DNA of 64,000 nt from Altererythrobacter sp. TH136 (GCF_007065885.1 NZ_CP041409.1:1907501-1971500); one strand, 5' to 3'; positions 44,395-60,620 are shown, counted from the stretch's first letter. Notes: generated by a model from the letters alone, not told the origin. Numbers and translations are program-made.

Positions 44395-45026
44395 CGCGCG
44401 GCGATCCCGTCGCGGAGCAGGCTTTCGACCCCGGCGGTGATCTCTTCGATCGAGCGGTCCTGATCCCACACGCCGAACCGCAGGCCGAGGAACACGTTCA
44501 TCCCCATGGTCGCCCAGGCGCGGACTTCGTTGTCGCCGGGGGACATGGTGCCCGCCGCCACGTTCTGATCGAACCGCGCGGCGATGCGCGCGGCAGTGCC
44601 TTCGTAATGCGCGCGGTAGCTGGCCGGATCGGCGAACTCCGCCTCGTCGATGATGCGGTAGATTTCCTTGTGCTCGCGCGCGAAGCCAAGGAACGCGGCG
44701 AGCGCCTGCCGCTCACGGTCGAGCCCTGACGCTTCGGGCGGCACCTGTGCCGATACGATAGCCGCCACGCTTTCGCTCATGTCCTTCACCAGCGCGGAGA
44801 AGATCGCCTCCTTGCTGTCGAAATAGGTGTAGAAGCTGCCCAGCGCGGTGCCCGCCCGGCGGGTGATCCCGCTGATGGACGCGGCGTGGAAACCCAGTTC
44901 GCCGAACTCCTTCGCTGCGGCGTCGAGCAGCTTGCGCAAGGTTTCGCGCCCTCGTGCCGTGCGCGGTTCCTTTCCCGGGCTAGCGGCGACCGGTGAGGTC
45001 GGATCGGGGGTGGGGCCTGTTGCCAT
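44391..45026 (-). CDS. TetR/AcrR-family transcriptional regulator
   Basis: The 211-residue regulator (from ATG 45026) has the TetR N-terminal helix-turn-helix: ARGRETLRKLLDAAAKEFGELG, ASISGITRRAGTALGSFYTYFDSKEAIF. The C-terminal ligand domain has EHKEIYRIIDEAEFADPASY and AWATMGMNVFLGLRFGVWDQ, like fatty-acid/acyl-type sensors of the TetR group, but the ligand is not known. It is convergent with putA (3-base overlap) and divergent from the TonB-dependent receptor, with 126 bases between the two starts. It probably controls the receptor and itself. Confidence 0.88.
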   Translation of the reverse strand: MATGPTPDPTSPVAASPGKEPRTARGRETLRKLLDAAAKEFGELGFHAASISGITRRAGTALGSFYTYFDSKEAIFSALVKDMSESVAAIVSAQVPPEASGLDRERQALAAFLGFAREHKEIYRIIDEAEFADPASYRAHYEGTAARIAARFDQNVAAGTMSPGDNEVRAWATMGMNVFLGLRFGVWDQDRSIEEITAGVESLLRDGIAAR

Positions 45027-45070
45027 CGCGCAACGAGTATGCCGCAACCAGACGCAGCGCAATGAAAAAA

Positions 45071-45100
45071 GTTGAAAGGTGGTTCAGGTTTCAATATGAG
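45071..45100 (+). promoter_or_regulatory. Receptor promoter with candidate TetR operator
   Basis: TTGAAA at 45072-45077 and TATGAG at 45095-45100 are separated by 17 bases, a plausible -35/-10 pair for the receptor gene. An inverted repeat TTGAAA (45072-45077) / TTTCAA (45089-45094) fills the -35 to spacer region, and a further TTCAAC lies at 45103-45108. Binding of a dimeric regulator here would block the promoter. Confidence 0.45.
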
Positions 45101-45152
45101 GCTTCAACACACGCGCCAATACGAGCGCGGGTCCATTCGGGAGAGCCTTGTC

Positions 45153-47549
45153 ATGATCCATCTGCCTGTCCGCGCCAGCCGCATTGCTCTTGCCGGTGCC
45201 TTGCTCATCGGCGGGTTCGCCGCCCCCGCGGCCGCCCAGGATGTGTCCAGCGACGAGGCGGCGACCGGCCTGACCGACGCCGACGATGGCGCGATCGTGG
45301 TCACCGCGCGCCGCCGGGAAGAGAACCTGCTCGACGTGCCGATCGCGGTCACCGCTTACGGGGCGGAGGCACTCGAGGAGAGCGGCTCGCTCGACCTCAC
45401 CGACATTGGCGACACCACGCCCAACGTCACGATCGAGAACAGCCGCGCCACAAACTCGACCCTGTCGGCGTTCATCCGCGGCGTCGGCCAGCAGGACCCT
45501 GTCGGCGGGTTCGAATCCGGCGTCGGCATCTATCTCGACGACGTCTACCTGAACCGTCCGCAGGCCGCCGTGCTCGACATCTACGACGTCGAGCGGATCG
45601 AGGTGCTCCGCGGGCCGCAGGGCACGCTCTATGGTCGCAACACCATCGGCGGCGCGATCAAGTATGTCTCTCGCCGCCTGCCCGACGATGTCGAGGTGAA
45701 GCTGCGGGCAACCTACGGGAGTTACGACCAGGCCGATGCGGTGGTCAGCGTCGCGGTACCGCTCGGCGACATGTTCAAGTTCGGCGCTTCGGGCGCGCGG
45801 CTGAGCCGTGGCGGGTTCGGTGACAACCTCAACCTCGGCATCGAAAACTACAACAAGGATGTCTGGGCGGGGCGCGCCTCGGTCGAATTCGAATCGCCCG
45901 ACAATCGCCTGTTCGTGCGCATTTCCGGCGATTACACCCACGACAAGTCGAACCCGCGCAACGGCCACCGCCTGCTGCCGGGCGCGCTGTCGGGCGCACC
46001 CGTGCTCGACAACGTCTATGATACCCGCGCGGGCCTGACCGTCCCTGAACAGGACATCAAGGCGTACGGCCTGATGATGAATGTCACGGCCGAACTGTCG
46101 GACAACTTCACCTTGCGCAGCATCAGCGCCTGGCGGGAGGACAAGAGCTACGTCCCGATCGATTTCGACTCGCTGCCGACGGTCGATGTCGACGTGCCGG
46201 GGATCTACTTCAACGACCAGACGAGCCAGGAATTCCAGCTGTTGTACAACAGCGACCGGCTGAACGGGCTGGTCGGCTTCTACTATCTGGAAGCCAATGC
46301 GCTGACCCAGTTCGACGTGATCCTCGCCACCACCGGGCCGCTGATCGGCGTGCCGCTGGCATCCAGTTTCGGCCAGTTCACCAGCGGCGACGTGAATACC
46401 GAAACCTGGTCCGCATTCGGCGATTTCACTTTCGACGTCACCGACTGGCTGAGCGTTTCGGGCGGGCTGCGGTATACCAAGGACGATCGTCGTTCGATCA
46501 TCCTGAAGGCCAACCGGCTCAACCTCCCTTCGCCGCAGTTCGGCGGCAACGGGTTCAACCTGGGCCCGGCGATCACCGATTTCACCGGCAAGGCGAGCTT
46601 CGAGAAGTGGACCCCGCGCGTGTCGGTGTCGGTCAAGCCCACGGAAGACCTGCTGGTCTATGCGTCGTACTCGCAAGGCTTCAAGGGTGGCGGCTTTGAT
46701 CCGCGCGGCAGCGCCAACACCACGCCCAACACCGATGGTGTGGCGGGCCCGCCAAGCTACGCCGAGATCTACGATTTCTTCCTGTTCGAACCGGAAACGG
46801 TCGACAGCTACGAAGTCGGCGTGAAGGGCTCGCTGTTCGACCGGGCGCTGACCTATGCGCTGACCGGCTTCTACGCCGACTACACCAACGTCCAGATACC
46901 CGGCTCGGTGGGCGTGGACGCCAATGGCGACGGGATCTTCGAAGGGTTCGCAGGCGTGACCACCAACGCCGGCAAGGCCCGCTTCAAGGGCGTCGAGGCG
47001 GAAGTCTTCGCGCGGATCGCGCAGGACTTCGCCGGTCCCGGATCGCGGATCACCTTGGCGGGAACCGCGGGCTACATTGATGCCAAGTATCTCGAATATG
47101 TCGCGATCATCGCCGGCGTCGAAACCAATCTGGCACCGTTCCGCGGGATTCAGAACACGCCCAAGTTCACCGCTTCGGCAACGCTGGGGGCCGACATGCC
47201 CGTGGGCGCGGGCGACCTGTCGGCGAACCTGACCGTGTCGCACCGGTCGAGCACACAGCAGTTCGAGATCGCCAACCCCTATCTCGATCAGGAAGGCTAT
47301 CAACTGCTCGATGCCGGCGTGACGTATCGCTGGGGCGGTGATCGCTTTTCGCTCGGGGTTTACGGCAAGAACCTGACCAACGAACGGTACATCACCTCTG
47401 GGTACCCGTTCATCGCCACCAATGCGGTCACCGGGGTGCCGGTGCTCAACAACGGCAACCCGGTTCCCGCGCTCGGTCGCGAGGGCACCCTGACCGCCTT
47501 CTACGGCAACCCGCGGCAGGTGTTCGTGACCGGGACGGTCAAGTTCTGA
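45153..47549 (+). CDS. TonB-dependent outer-membrane receptor
   Basis: From ATG 45153 the protein has 798 residues. A signal peptide (RASRIALAGALLIGGFAAPAAA) is followed by a TonB box-like stretch (GAIVVTARRREE), the plug domain (DVPIAVTAYGAEALEES, VERIEVLRGPQGTLYGRNT) and a beta-barrel ending with the typical aromatic terminus (RQVFVTGTVKF). It imports a large ligand across the outer membrane using TonB energy. The ligand is not predictable; it looks like the broad sphingomonad receptor group used for carbohydrates, aromatics or terpenoids. GGGAGAG precedes the chosen ATG; starts at 45072 and 45096 overlap the promoter region. Confidence 0.92.
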   Translation: MIHLPVRASRIALAGALLIGGFAAPAAAQDVSSDEAATGLTDADDGAIVVTARRREENLLDVPIAVTAYGAEALEESGSLDLTDIGDTTPNVTIENSRATNSTLSAFIRGVGQQDPVGGFESGVGIYLDDVYLNRPQAAVLDIYDVERIEVLRGPQGTLYGRNTIGGAIKYVSRRLPDDVEVKLRATYGSYDQADAVVSVAVPLGDMFKFGASGARLSRGGFGDNLNLGIENYNKDVWAGRASVEFESPDNRLFVRISGDYTHDKSNPRNGHRLLPGALSGAPVLDNVYDTRAGLTVPEQDIKAYGLMMNVTAELSDNFTLRSISAWREDKSYVPIDFDSLPTVDVDVPGIYFNDQTSQEFQLLYNSDRLNGLVGFYYLEANALTQFDVILATTGPLIGVPLASSFGQFTSGDVNTETWSAFGDFTFDVTDWLSVSGGLRYTKDDRRSIILKANRLNLPSPQFGGNGFNLGPAITDFTGKASFEKWTPRVSVSVKPTEDLLVYASYSQGFKGGGFDPRGSANTTPNTDGVAGPPSYAEIYDFFLFEPETVDSYEVGVKGSLFDRALTYALTGFYADYTNVQIPGSVGVDANGDGIFEGFAGVTTNAGKARFKGVEAEVFARIAQDFAGPGSRITLAGTAGYIDAKYLEYVAIIAGVETNLAPFRGIQNTPKFTASATLGADMPVGAGDLSANLTVSHRSSTQQFEIANPYLDQEGYQLLDAGVTYRWGGDRFSLGVYGKNLTNERYITSGYPFIATNAVTGVPVLNNGNPVPALGREGTLTAFYGNPRQVFVTGTVKF

Positions 47550-47558
47550 CGCGGTGCG

Positions 47559-47595
47559 GCGTGCGCTTCGGGGAATAACCCCGGGCGCACGCTTG
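47559..47595 (+). terminator. Strong hairpin after the receptor gene
   Basis: GCGTGCGC (47559-47566) pairs with GCGCACGC (47585-47592), and the stem continues inside as CGGGG with CCCCG around the loop AATAA. TTG follows. It begins 9 bases after the receptor stop, a good position for a terminator, although the T-tail is short. Confidence 0.72.
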
Positions 47596-47627
47596 CCCTG
47601 CCGGGCCGCTTGGGGGATCACCCGGGG

Positions 47628-48182
47628 ATGTCGATACTGTCCGACCGCTGGATTCGCGAAGCGGCCACCACCCGCGGGATGATCGAACCCTTCGTGGAGG
47701 CGCAGCGGCGCGACGGGTGCATCTCGTATGGCTTATCGTCGTTCGGCTACGACGCGCGGGTGGCCGACGAGTTCAAGATCTTCACCAACGTCGATTCCGC
47801 GGTCGTCGACCCCAAGGACTTCGCGTCCAACAGCTTCGTCGATCGCAAGACCGACGTCTGCGTGATCCCGCCCAACAGTTTCGCACTTGCCCGGACGGTA
47901 GAATACTTCCGCGTGCCGGACGACGTGCTGGTGATCTGCCTGGGCAAAAGCACGTACGCCCGCTGCGGGATCATCGTGAACGTGACCCCGCTGGAGCCGG
48001 GCTGGGAAGGGCACGTCACGCTGGAGTTTTCGAACACCACGCCGCTGCCCGCCAGGATCTACGCCAACGAAGGCGCGTGCCAGTTCCTGTTCCTGCAAGG
48101 GAACGAGCGGCCCGAGGTCACGTATGCCGACCGCGCGGGCAAATACATGGGGCAGCGCGGGGTGACACTGCCGCGCCTCTGA
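47628..48182 (+). CDS. dcd: dCTP deaminase
   Basis: The 184-residue enzyme deaminates dCTP to dUTP for thymidylate synthesis. Family blocks are [36 protein letters not shown] and the glutamate-containing [19 protein letters not shown] 47628 gives the expected MSILSDRWI start; an in-frame start at 47610 adds six residues. It stands alone between the receptor and PAP2 genes. Confidence 0.96.
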   Translation: MSILSDRWIREAATTRGMIEPFVEAQRRDGCISYGLSSFGYDARVADEFKIFTNVDSAVVDPKDFASNSFVDRKTDVCVIPPNSFALARTVEYFRVPDDVLVICLGKSTYARCGIIVNVTPLEPGWEGHVTLEFSNTTPLPARIYANEGACQFLFLQGNERPEVTYADRAGKYMGQRGVTLPRL

Positions 48183-48243
48183 CACCTGCGATTGCACCGG
48201 CATCGCCGGGCACGATCACGCCCGCGACTGGTTGTGCGTGAAG

Positions 48244-48852
48244 ATGAACCACTCCCCAGATCCTTCGTCCGTAGGCGAAACCGTGTTCGCCTTCGACAAG
48301 CGCGTGCGCGCCGTGGTGCTGCCCTATCGCCATTCCGCGCCCGCCAAGGCGATCGACTGGATGAGCAAGGTTGGCGATCAGGCGCAGATGCGGGTGGTGG
48401 CAGGCGGCGTGATCGCCGTGGGCCTGCTGCGGCGCGATCCGCGGATGATCGGCGCCGGGATCCGCATGCTCGCGGCGCACGAGGTCGCGACTGTGGCAAA
48501 GGACTGGGTGAAGGGGCGCGTGGTGCGCACGCGCCCGCGCAATCCGGTGCCCGGCGACGCGCACAAGCCGCACGAGGGACACGACACCCGCAAGGAGAAG
48601 TCGAGCTTCCCTTCAGGCCACGCGACGGGCGCAGCCGCGTCGGCGACGGCATTCGCGGCCGTTTATCCCCAACACGCGCTGGCGGCCGAAGCGGCTGCTG
48701 CTGCCGTGGCCGCGGGCCGGATTCCCGGGTGCAAGCACTATCCAAGCGACGTCGCCGCAGGAGCAGCGATCGGGATCGGCTCGGCCGTGCTGGTGGGTGC
48801 GCTGTGGCGCGCGGCCGCCTGGCTCGTGGCCGGGCGGACCGCCGGGCGGTGA
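48244..48852 (+). CDS. PAP2-family phosphatase
   Basis: The 202-residue protein (from ATG 48244) carries the three PAP2 signature motifs: KDWVKGRVVRTRP (motif 1), SSFPSGHATGAAA (motif 2, with the base His) and the shortened motif 3 CKHYPSDVAAG (nucleophile His-Tyr-Pro-Ser-Asp). Hydrophobic segments around these motifs indicate membrane anchoring. Substrates of the family include phosphatidic acid and isoprenyl pyrophosphates; the actual one is unknown. A GTG at 48232 would add four residues. It converges with rplL. Confidence 0.88.
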   Translation: MNHSPDPSSVGETVFAFDKRVRAVVLPYRHSAPAKAIDWMSKVGDQAQMRVVAGGVIAVGLLRRDPRMIGAGIRMLAAHEVATVAKDWVKGRVVRTRPRNPVPGDAHKPHEGHDTRKEKSSFPSGHATGAAASATAFAAVYPQHALAAEAAAAAVAAGRIPGCKHYPSDVAAGAAIGIGSAVLVGALWRAAAWLVAGRTAGR

Positions 48853-48865
48853 CCTGTTGGAGATA

Positions 48866-48901
48866 ACGGCAAAAAGGGCGGCCCGTTGCCGGACCGCCCT
48901 T
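48866..48901 (-). terminator. Intrinsic terminator of rplJ-rplL
   Basis: On the minus strand AAGGGCGG (48901-48894) pairs with CCGCCCTT (48881-48874), extended by CGG/CCG after one mismatch, with the loop GCAA. A TTTTT run ends the stem on the minus strand (48875-48871). It is placed 25 bases past the rplL stop and can also face the PAP2 gene. Confidence 0.85.
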
Positions 48902-48926
48902 CGAGTTCGTCAGAGACGAGAGATCG

Positions 48927-49301
48927 TTACTTGATTTCGACGGTACCGCCGGCAGCTTCGATCTTGCTCTTGATGTCTTCGGCTTCGGCCTTGTTGACGC
49001 CTTCCTTGATCGCCTTGGGGGCGCTCTCGACGAGGGTCTTGGCTTCGGTCAGGCCGAGCGAGGTGATCGCGCGGACTTCCTTGATCACCTGGATCTTCTT
49101 GCCGCCGTCACCGGTCAGGATCACGTCGAACTCGGTCTGCTCTTCAGCAGCCGGGCCGGCGTCGCCGCCAGCGGGCGCGGCAACCGCAACAGCGGCGGCA
49201 GCGGACACGCCCCAGGCTTCTTCCAGCGCCTTGGCGAGGTCGGCGGCTTCGAGGACGGTGAGGGTCGAAAGGTCTTCAACAAGCTTGGCGATGTCGGCCA
49301 T
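48927..49301 (-). CDS. rplL: 50S ribosomal protein L7/L12
   Basis: The 124-residue acidic protein matches L7/L12: an N-terminal dimerisation domain ([20 protein letters not shown]), an Ala/Gly-rich hinge (about 35-52) and the C-terminal factor-binding domain ([20 protein letters not shown]). It forms the multi-copy stalk that recruits translation GTPases. It lies 66 bases after rplJ on the minus strand, the normal order. Confidence 0.97.
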   Translation of the reverse strand: MADIAKLVEDLSTLTVLEAADLAKALEEAWGVSAAAAVAVAAPAGGDAGPAAEEQTEFDVILTGDGGKKIQVIKEVRAITSLGLTEAKTLVESAPKAIKEGVNKAEAEDIKSKIEAAGGTVEIK

Positions 49302-49367
49302 GGTGTTTCACTCCAGATTGGGTTGGGGACAGGGCCCCGATTAATATTCGCGTTCGATAAACAGCGG

Positions 49368-49883
49368 TTACGCCGCGTCCTTGGCGGCATAGGCGCCAAA
49401 TACACGGGCGAGCTTGCTCGCGGGGGCGTTGACCAGCTGCACCACCTTGGTGGCAGGTGCATTGACCAGGCCGATGAGCTTTGCCCGCAGCTCGTCGAGG
49501 CTGGGGAGAGCCGCAAGCGACCTGATCCCGGCTTCGTCGAGCAACTGACCACCCATGGAACCGCCGACGATTTCGAGTTTGTCGTTGGTCTTGGCGAAGT
49601 CCACCACGGCTTTCGCCGCCGCCACCGGGTCAGTCGACCAGGCGAGGCCCGTGGGACCTTCGAGATACGTCTCGAGGCCCTTGTAGGGGGTGTCGTTCAG
49701 GGCGATCGTAGCCAGACTGTTTTTCGCGACCTTATAAGTCGCGCCCGCTTCCCGCATCTTCGTGCGCAAGCCGGTGGACTGACCCACCGACATGCCGAGG
49801 TTGCGGGTGACGACCACCACGCCAACTTCGTTGAAGACCGCGTTGAGCGATGCGACCGAATCGGCTTTCTGCGAACGATCCAT
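49368..49883 (-). CDS. rplJ: 50S ribosomal protein L10
   Basis: The 171-residue protein is the stalk base that holds L7/L12 and binds 23S rRNA (MDRSQKADSVASLNAVFNEV, VVVVTRNLGMSV). I chose ATG 49883 because AAGGA lies 7 bases upstream and it begins with the standard MDRSQK; the in-frame ATG at 49901 has no ribosome-binding site. The usual upstream genes rplK-rplA and downstream rpoBC are not attached: a lipoprotein gene precedes it and rpoBC lies on the other strand. Confidence 0.95.
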   Translation of the reverse strand: MDRSQKADSVASLNAVFNEVGVVVVTRNLGMSVGQSTGLRTKMREAGATYKVAKNSLATIALNDTPYKGLETYLEGPTGLAWSTDPVAAAKAVVDFAKTNDKLEIVGGSMGGQLLDEAGIRSLAALPSLDELRAKLIGLVNAPATKVVQLVNAPASKLARVFGAYAAKDAA

Positions 49884-50128
49884 GCCTTGTTCCTTACTCA
49901 TGATCGCGCACGCCCGTGGGCGCCCGCGACCGGCTCACGTTGCCACGCATGCGCATGCGCGGTGGCTCGAGTCCATCGATGGGGAAGGAGCGCGCCGAAG
50001 CACGTGAGAGGCGGGGCGTTGCCGCTGCCGCCGGTAAATCTCGTTTCCCCGCCTAGGCTGGACGATTAAGCCCCCTGCGGGGCACCAGCTGTCTTGGACG
50101 GACGTCCGCCAGTCTCTCGCATACGCAA
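49884..50128 (-). other. rplJ leader region
   Basis: These 245 bases between the upstream terminator and rplJ contain no gene. Dyads are present, for example around 49940-49965 (GCATGC repeats). In other bacteria L10 or L10-L12 binds the rplJ leader RNA to repress its own synthesis; such an element could lie here, but I cannot identify its motif. The promoter was not located with confidence. Confidence 0.35.
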
Positions 50129-50156
50129 AGAGGCCCGCCGGACGGGGCGGGCCTCT
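50129..50156 (-). terminator. Terminator of the lipoprotein gene
   Basis: An 11-bp perfect stem (AGAGGCCCGCC at 50129-50139 with its complement at 50146-50156) has a 6-base loop. On the minus strand TTTG follows. It lies 46 bases beyond the lipoprotein stop at 50203 and insulates rplJ from it. Confidence 0.78.
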
Positions 50157-50202
50157 AGAGCATCGCGCCGCGGAGTCAAGCCGCGCGCGTCGATCGGCCA
50201 GC

Positions 50203-50562
50203 TTAACGCTGGGCGTCGCGTTCCTGTTGGAGCGCCTTGGCCTGCGCTTCGAGGCGATCGGCTTCGGCCTCGTTGGTCGGCTCGACGCGGTCGGCCCGCT
50301 CCTCCAGGTCCTCGGCGGTCTCGTCGGCTATTTCGGCGCGCTGCGCGGCGGTCGTGCCGGTGGCTACGCTGGCGGTTGCAGCAGTGCCGGGATTGGTGTC
50401 GGTCGGCCCGACCACGCTGGTGTCGGTTGCCAGGGCATCATCCGACATGGTCGCGGCAGAGGCGTCGGTCGCGGTGCCGTCGGCCGCTTCGGGCGTGCTA
50501 TCGCCGCATGCGGCCAGGCCGAGGACGAGGGGGAAGGCGGCGGTCAGGAAAAGCTTCTTCAT
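50203..50562 (-). CDS. Small lipoprotein, unknown function
   Basis: The 119-residue product starts with a lipoprotein signal (MKKLFLTAAFPLVLGLAAC), so Cys19 would be the lipidated residue. The next 50 residues are low-complexity and rich in Ala, Thr, Asp and Ser. The C-terminal part (about 72-119) is highly charged and probably helical or coiled-coil: AEIADETAEDLEERADRVEP then AEADRLEAQAKALQQER. No family is recognised. GGAG lies 8 bases before ATG 50562. A much longer in-frame start upstream crosses other genes and is rejected. Confidence 0.8.
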   Translation of the reverse strand: MKKLFLTAAFPLVLGLAACGDSTPEAADGTATDASAATMSDDALATDTSVVGPTDTNPGTAATASVATGTTAAQRAEIADETAEDLEERADRVEPTNEAEADRLEAQAKALQQERDAQR

Positions 50563-50657
50563 CAGAACAACTCCATTTACGTTCGCCACTAAATCGCCGC
50601 ATTTGCACAACGTTCCCGCCGGGCCGGCACAGCGGCCAGGCGGGGCCGCCGTGCGCA

Positions 50658-50885
50658 TCACGCGCCGGGCTGATAGGAAAGCAGGTCGCCCGGCTGGCAA
50701 TCGAGCTCGCGGCAGATCGCCTCCAGCGTGGAAAAGCGGATCGCGCGGGCCTTGCCGGTTTTCAGGATCGACAGATTGGCGATCGTCAGTCCCACCCGTT
50801 CGGCGAGTTCCGTCAGCGTCATGCGACGATCGTGGAGCAGGTCGTCCAGAGTGACCACGATACTGGTTCCTTCTTCGGCTGGCAT
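50658..50885 (-). CDS. Small XRE (Cro/CI, YozG-type) helix-turn-helix regulator
   Basis: The 75-residue protein is a single Cro/CI-type helix-turn-helix domain: VTLDDLLHDRRMTLTELAERVGL, TIANLSILKTGKARAIR, FSTLEAICRELDCQPGDLL. It has no partner or sensor domain. It is the last gene of a three-gene minus-strand operon; ATG 50885 overlaps the stop of the DUF2975 gene (ATGA). DUF2975 plus a YozG-like regulator is a pairing seen elsewhere (yoaS-yozG of Bacillus subtilis). It probably binds the TATCG repeats at 51609-51662. Confidence 0.88.
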   Translation of the reverse strand: MPAEEGTSIVVTLDDLLHDRRMTLTELAERVGLTIANLSILKTGKARAIRFSTLEAICRELDCQPGDLLSYQPGA

Positions 50886-51427
50886 CACACGGTTCCTTCC
50901 AGGTCGTCGCGCATGGCCGCGCCCTGGCGGAACACGCGGGCCAAAACGAAGAGGACAATGACCAGGATGATGGCTCCGAAATCGAGGCCGTATTCGGCCT
51001 GCGCATGCATGCCGTCCGCATCCCCCATCACGGTCTCAAGGTACATCGCCATCGCGCCTAGCGGCAAAGCGGCCAGTTGCACGCCGATCATGATCCAGGC
51101 CATTCGCGACAGACGGTCGGCATTGACGGGAATGAAGGGATCGCCGTCACCGACACTTTCGATAATCCGGCGCAGGTTCACTAGGAACCAGACCAGCAAG
51201 GCCATGAAGGCGGCGGCCGAAAGCAGCATCAGCAGGATCGCGCCGATGATGCTGGCATCGGCGGTGACGCCATTCTTGGCGATTTCCGCCAACACGCGGT
51301 CTTGCATCGCCACGACGACCGGGGAAACCAGCAGCAGCAGCGCGCCACAAAAAGCGAATACGCCCGTGAACAACCACACTATCGCCTTGGCGATCGCGAG
51401 CAGCGGGTCTTTTGGTCTGAATGACAT
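50885..51427 (-). CDS. DUF2975 membrane protein
   Basis: The 180-residue protein has four hydrophobic helices (about 12-40, 60-84, 110-132 and 148-170), with a DGDPFIPVNADRLSRM segment between the second and third. This is the DUF2975 pattern, function unknown. It is the middle gene of the operon; its stop overlaps the XRE start (ATGA). With a membrane protein next to a one-domain repressor, a membrane signal controlling the repressor is possible but unproven. Confidence 0.85.
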   Translation of the reverse strand: MSFRPKDPLLAIAKAIVWLFTGVFAFCGALLLLVSPVVVAMQDRVLAEIAKNGVTADASIIGAILLMLLSAAAFMALLVWFLVNLRRIIESVGDGDPFIPVNADRLSRMAWIMIGVQLAALPLGAMAMYLETVMGDADGMHAQAEYGLDFGAIILVIVLFVLARVFRQGAAMRDDLEGTV

Positions 51428-51455
51428 GGTGAGTTCCTTCTGCGGCGGGCGCGGA

Positions 51456-51578
51456 TCAGGCCAGGGCGACGAAGACAGGAGCAGCCTGGACCGGCACCGA
51501 CACCGTTTGCTGGAAGGTCACGACTGTCAGCAGCAGTGCGGCGGCGACGGCGAAGATATTGTTGGCGGTGCGGGTCAT
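51456..51578 (-). CDS. 40-residue membrane peptide, first gene of the XRE operon
   Basis: A short frame encodes MTRTANNIFAVAAALLLTVV followed by TFQQTVSVPVQAAPVFVALA, 40 residues in total. Residues about 8-21 are hydrophobic, so it is either a small membrane protein or an exported peptide. GGAG lies 8 bases before the ATG at 51578, and the stop is 28 bases ahead of the DUF2975 start, which is good evidence that it is a real gene of this operon. It is too short for most gene finders. No function is known. Confidence 0.7.
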   Translation of the reverse strand: MTRTANNIFAVAAALLLTVVTFQQTVSVPVQAAPVFVALA

Positions 51579-51608
51579 TTGTCGTTCTCCAATACGGTTG
51601 ATGTCGAA

Positions 51609-51662
51609 TATCGATAAGGAACCTGCGTCATATCGTCAATCAATAAATATCGAAAAACGATA
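51609..51662 (-). promoter_or_regulatory. Promoter and repeat operators of the XRE operon
   Basis: On the minus strand TTGACG (51639-51634) and TATCGA (51616-51611) are 17 bases apart and form a sigma70-like promoter. Three TATCG-type sites surround it: TATCGATA at 51609-51616 on the -10, TATCG at 51631-51635 on the -35, and the perfect palindrome TATCG-AAAAA-CGATA at 51648-51662 just upstream. This is the usual layout for an autorepressed Cro/CI operon. Confidence 0.6.
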
Positions 51663-51744
51663 AGATGCTGATTGAATAGCGAAAAATTCAAGTGGCGGAA
51701 TGTCCGACCGCTCGGTGAGCGGAGCGAATCGACGGTGGCCGAAT

Positions 51745-51773
51745 TTGACTTGGCCGTGTGCGATGCGTATATG
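51745..51773 (+). promoter_or_regulatory. rpoBC promoter
   Basis: TTGACT at 51745-51750 and TATATG at 51768-51773 are separated by exactly 17 bases, a close match to the alphaproteobacterial housekeeping promoter. It lies upstream of rpoB on the correct strand and predicts a leader of about 205-210 bases before ATG 51989. Confidence 0.65.
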
Positions 51774-51865
51774 CCTGCGTGACCGCTCGCTTCGAGCACG
51801 GTCCGGCGATGCGCGGCGACGGACCCAGGATGGAAGCGGCGAATCCATAATCGCGATGCACTGAT

Positions 51866-51909
51866 ACGCAGCAGCCACCGGGATCGGTGCGCCTGGCCTG
51901 CGTCTTTTT
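51866..51909 (+). promoter_or_regulatory. Terminator-like hairpin in the rpoB leader (candidate attenuator)
   Basis: ACGCAG (51866-51871) pairs with CTGCGT (51898-51903); inside, GCC pairs with GGC and ACCG with CGGT around the loop GGAT, with small bulges. CTTTTT (51904-51909) follows directly. It is a stem plus T-run located between the promoter and rpoB, about 80 bases before the start codon, so it would stop part of the transcripts before rpoB. Confidence 0.5.
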
Positions 51910-51988
51910 GCGTCCTGCGATTCTCGCCCGCGCACGAGATTTGACGGCACGCCGCATCACGCGGCGCAATACAGAGGCGATTTCCTCC

Positions 51989-56191
<4,203 letters not shown>

Positions 56192-56196
56192 TCGGG

Positions 56197-56229
56197 AGGG
56201 GAGCCCAAGAGCCTTCAACCGGCTCCCCT
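56197..56229 (+). other. Intercistronic hairpin between rpoB and rpoC
   Basis: AGGGGAGCC (56197-56205) pairs with GGCTCCCCT (56221-56229) as a 9-bp perfect stem with a 15-base loop, 5 bases after the rpoB stop. No T-run follows, so it is not a terminator. It could stabilise or process the rpoBC message. Confidence 0.65.
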
Positions 56230-56270
56230 TCAGCCCGCGCACAGGAATTCACCCGTAAGGGACAAGAACC

Positions 56271-60620
<4,350 letters not shown>

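Noticed and set aside
45084-47621. 845-codon minus-strand frame opposite the TonB receptor
   Set aside because: Antisense shadow of the receptor gene; no start context or domain.
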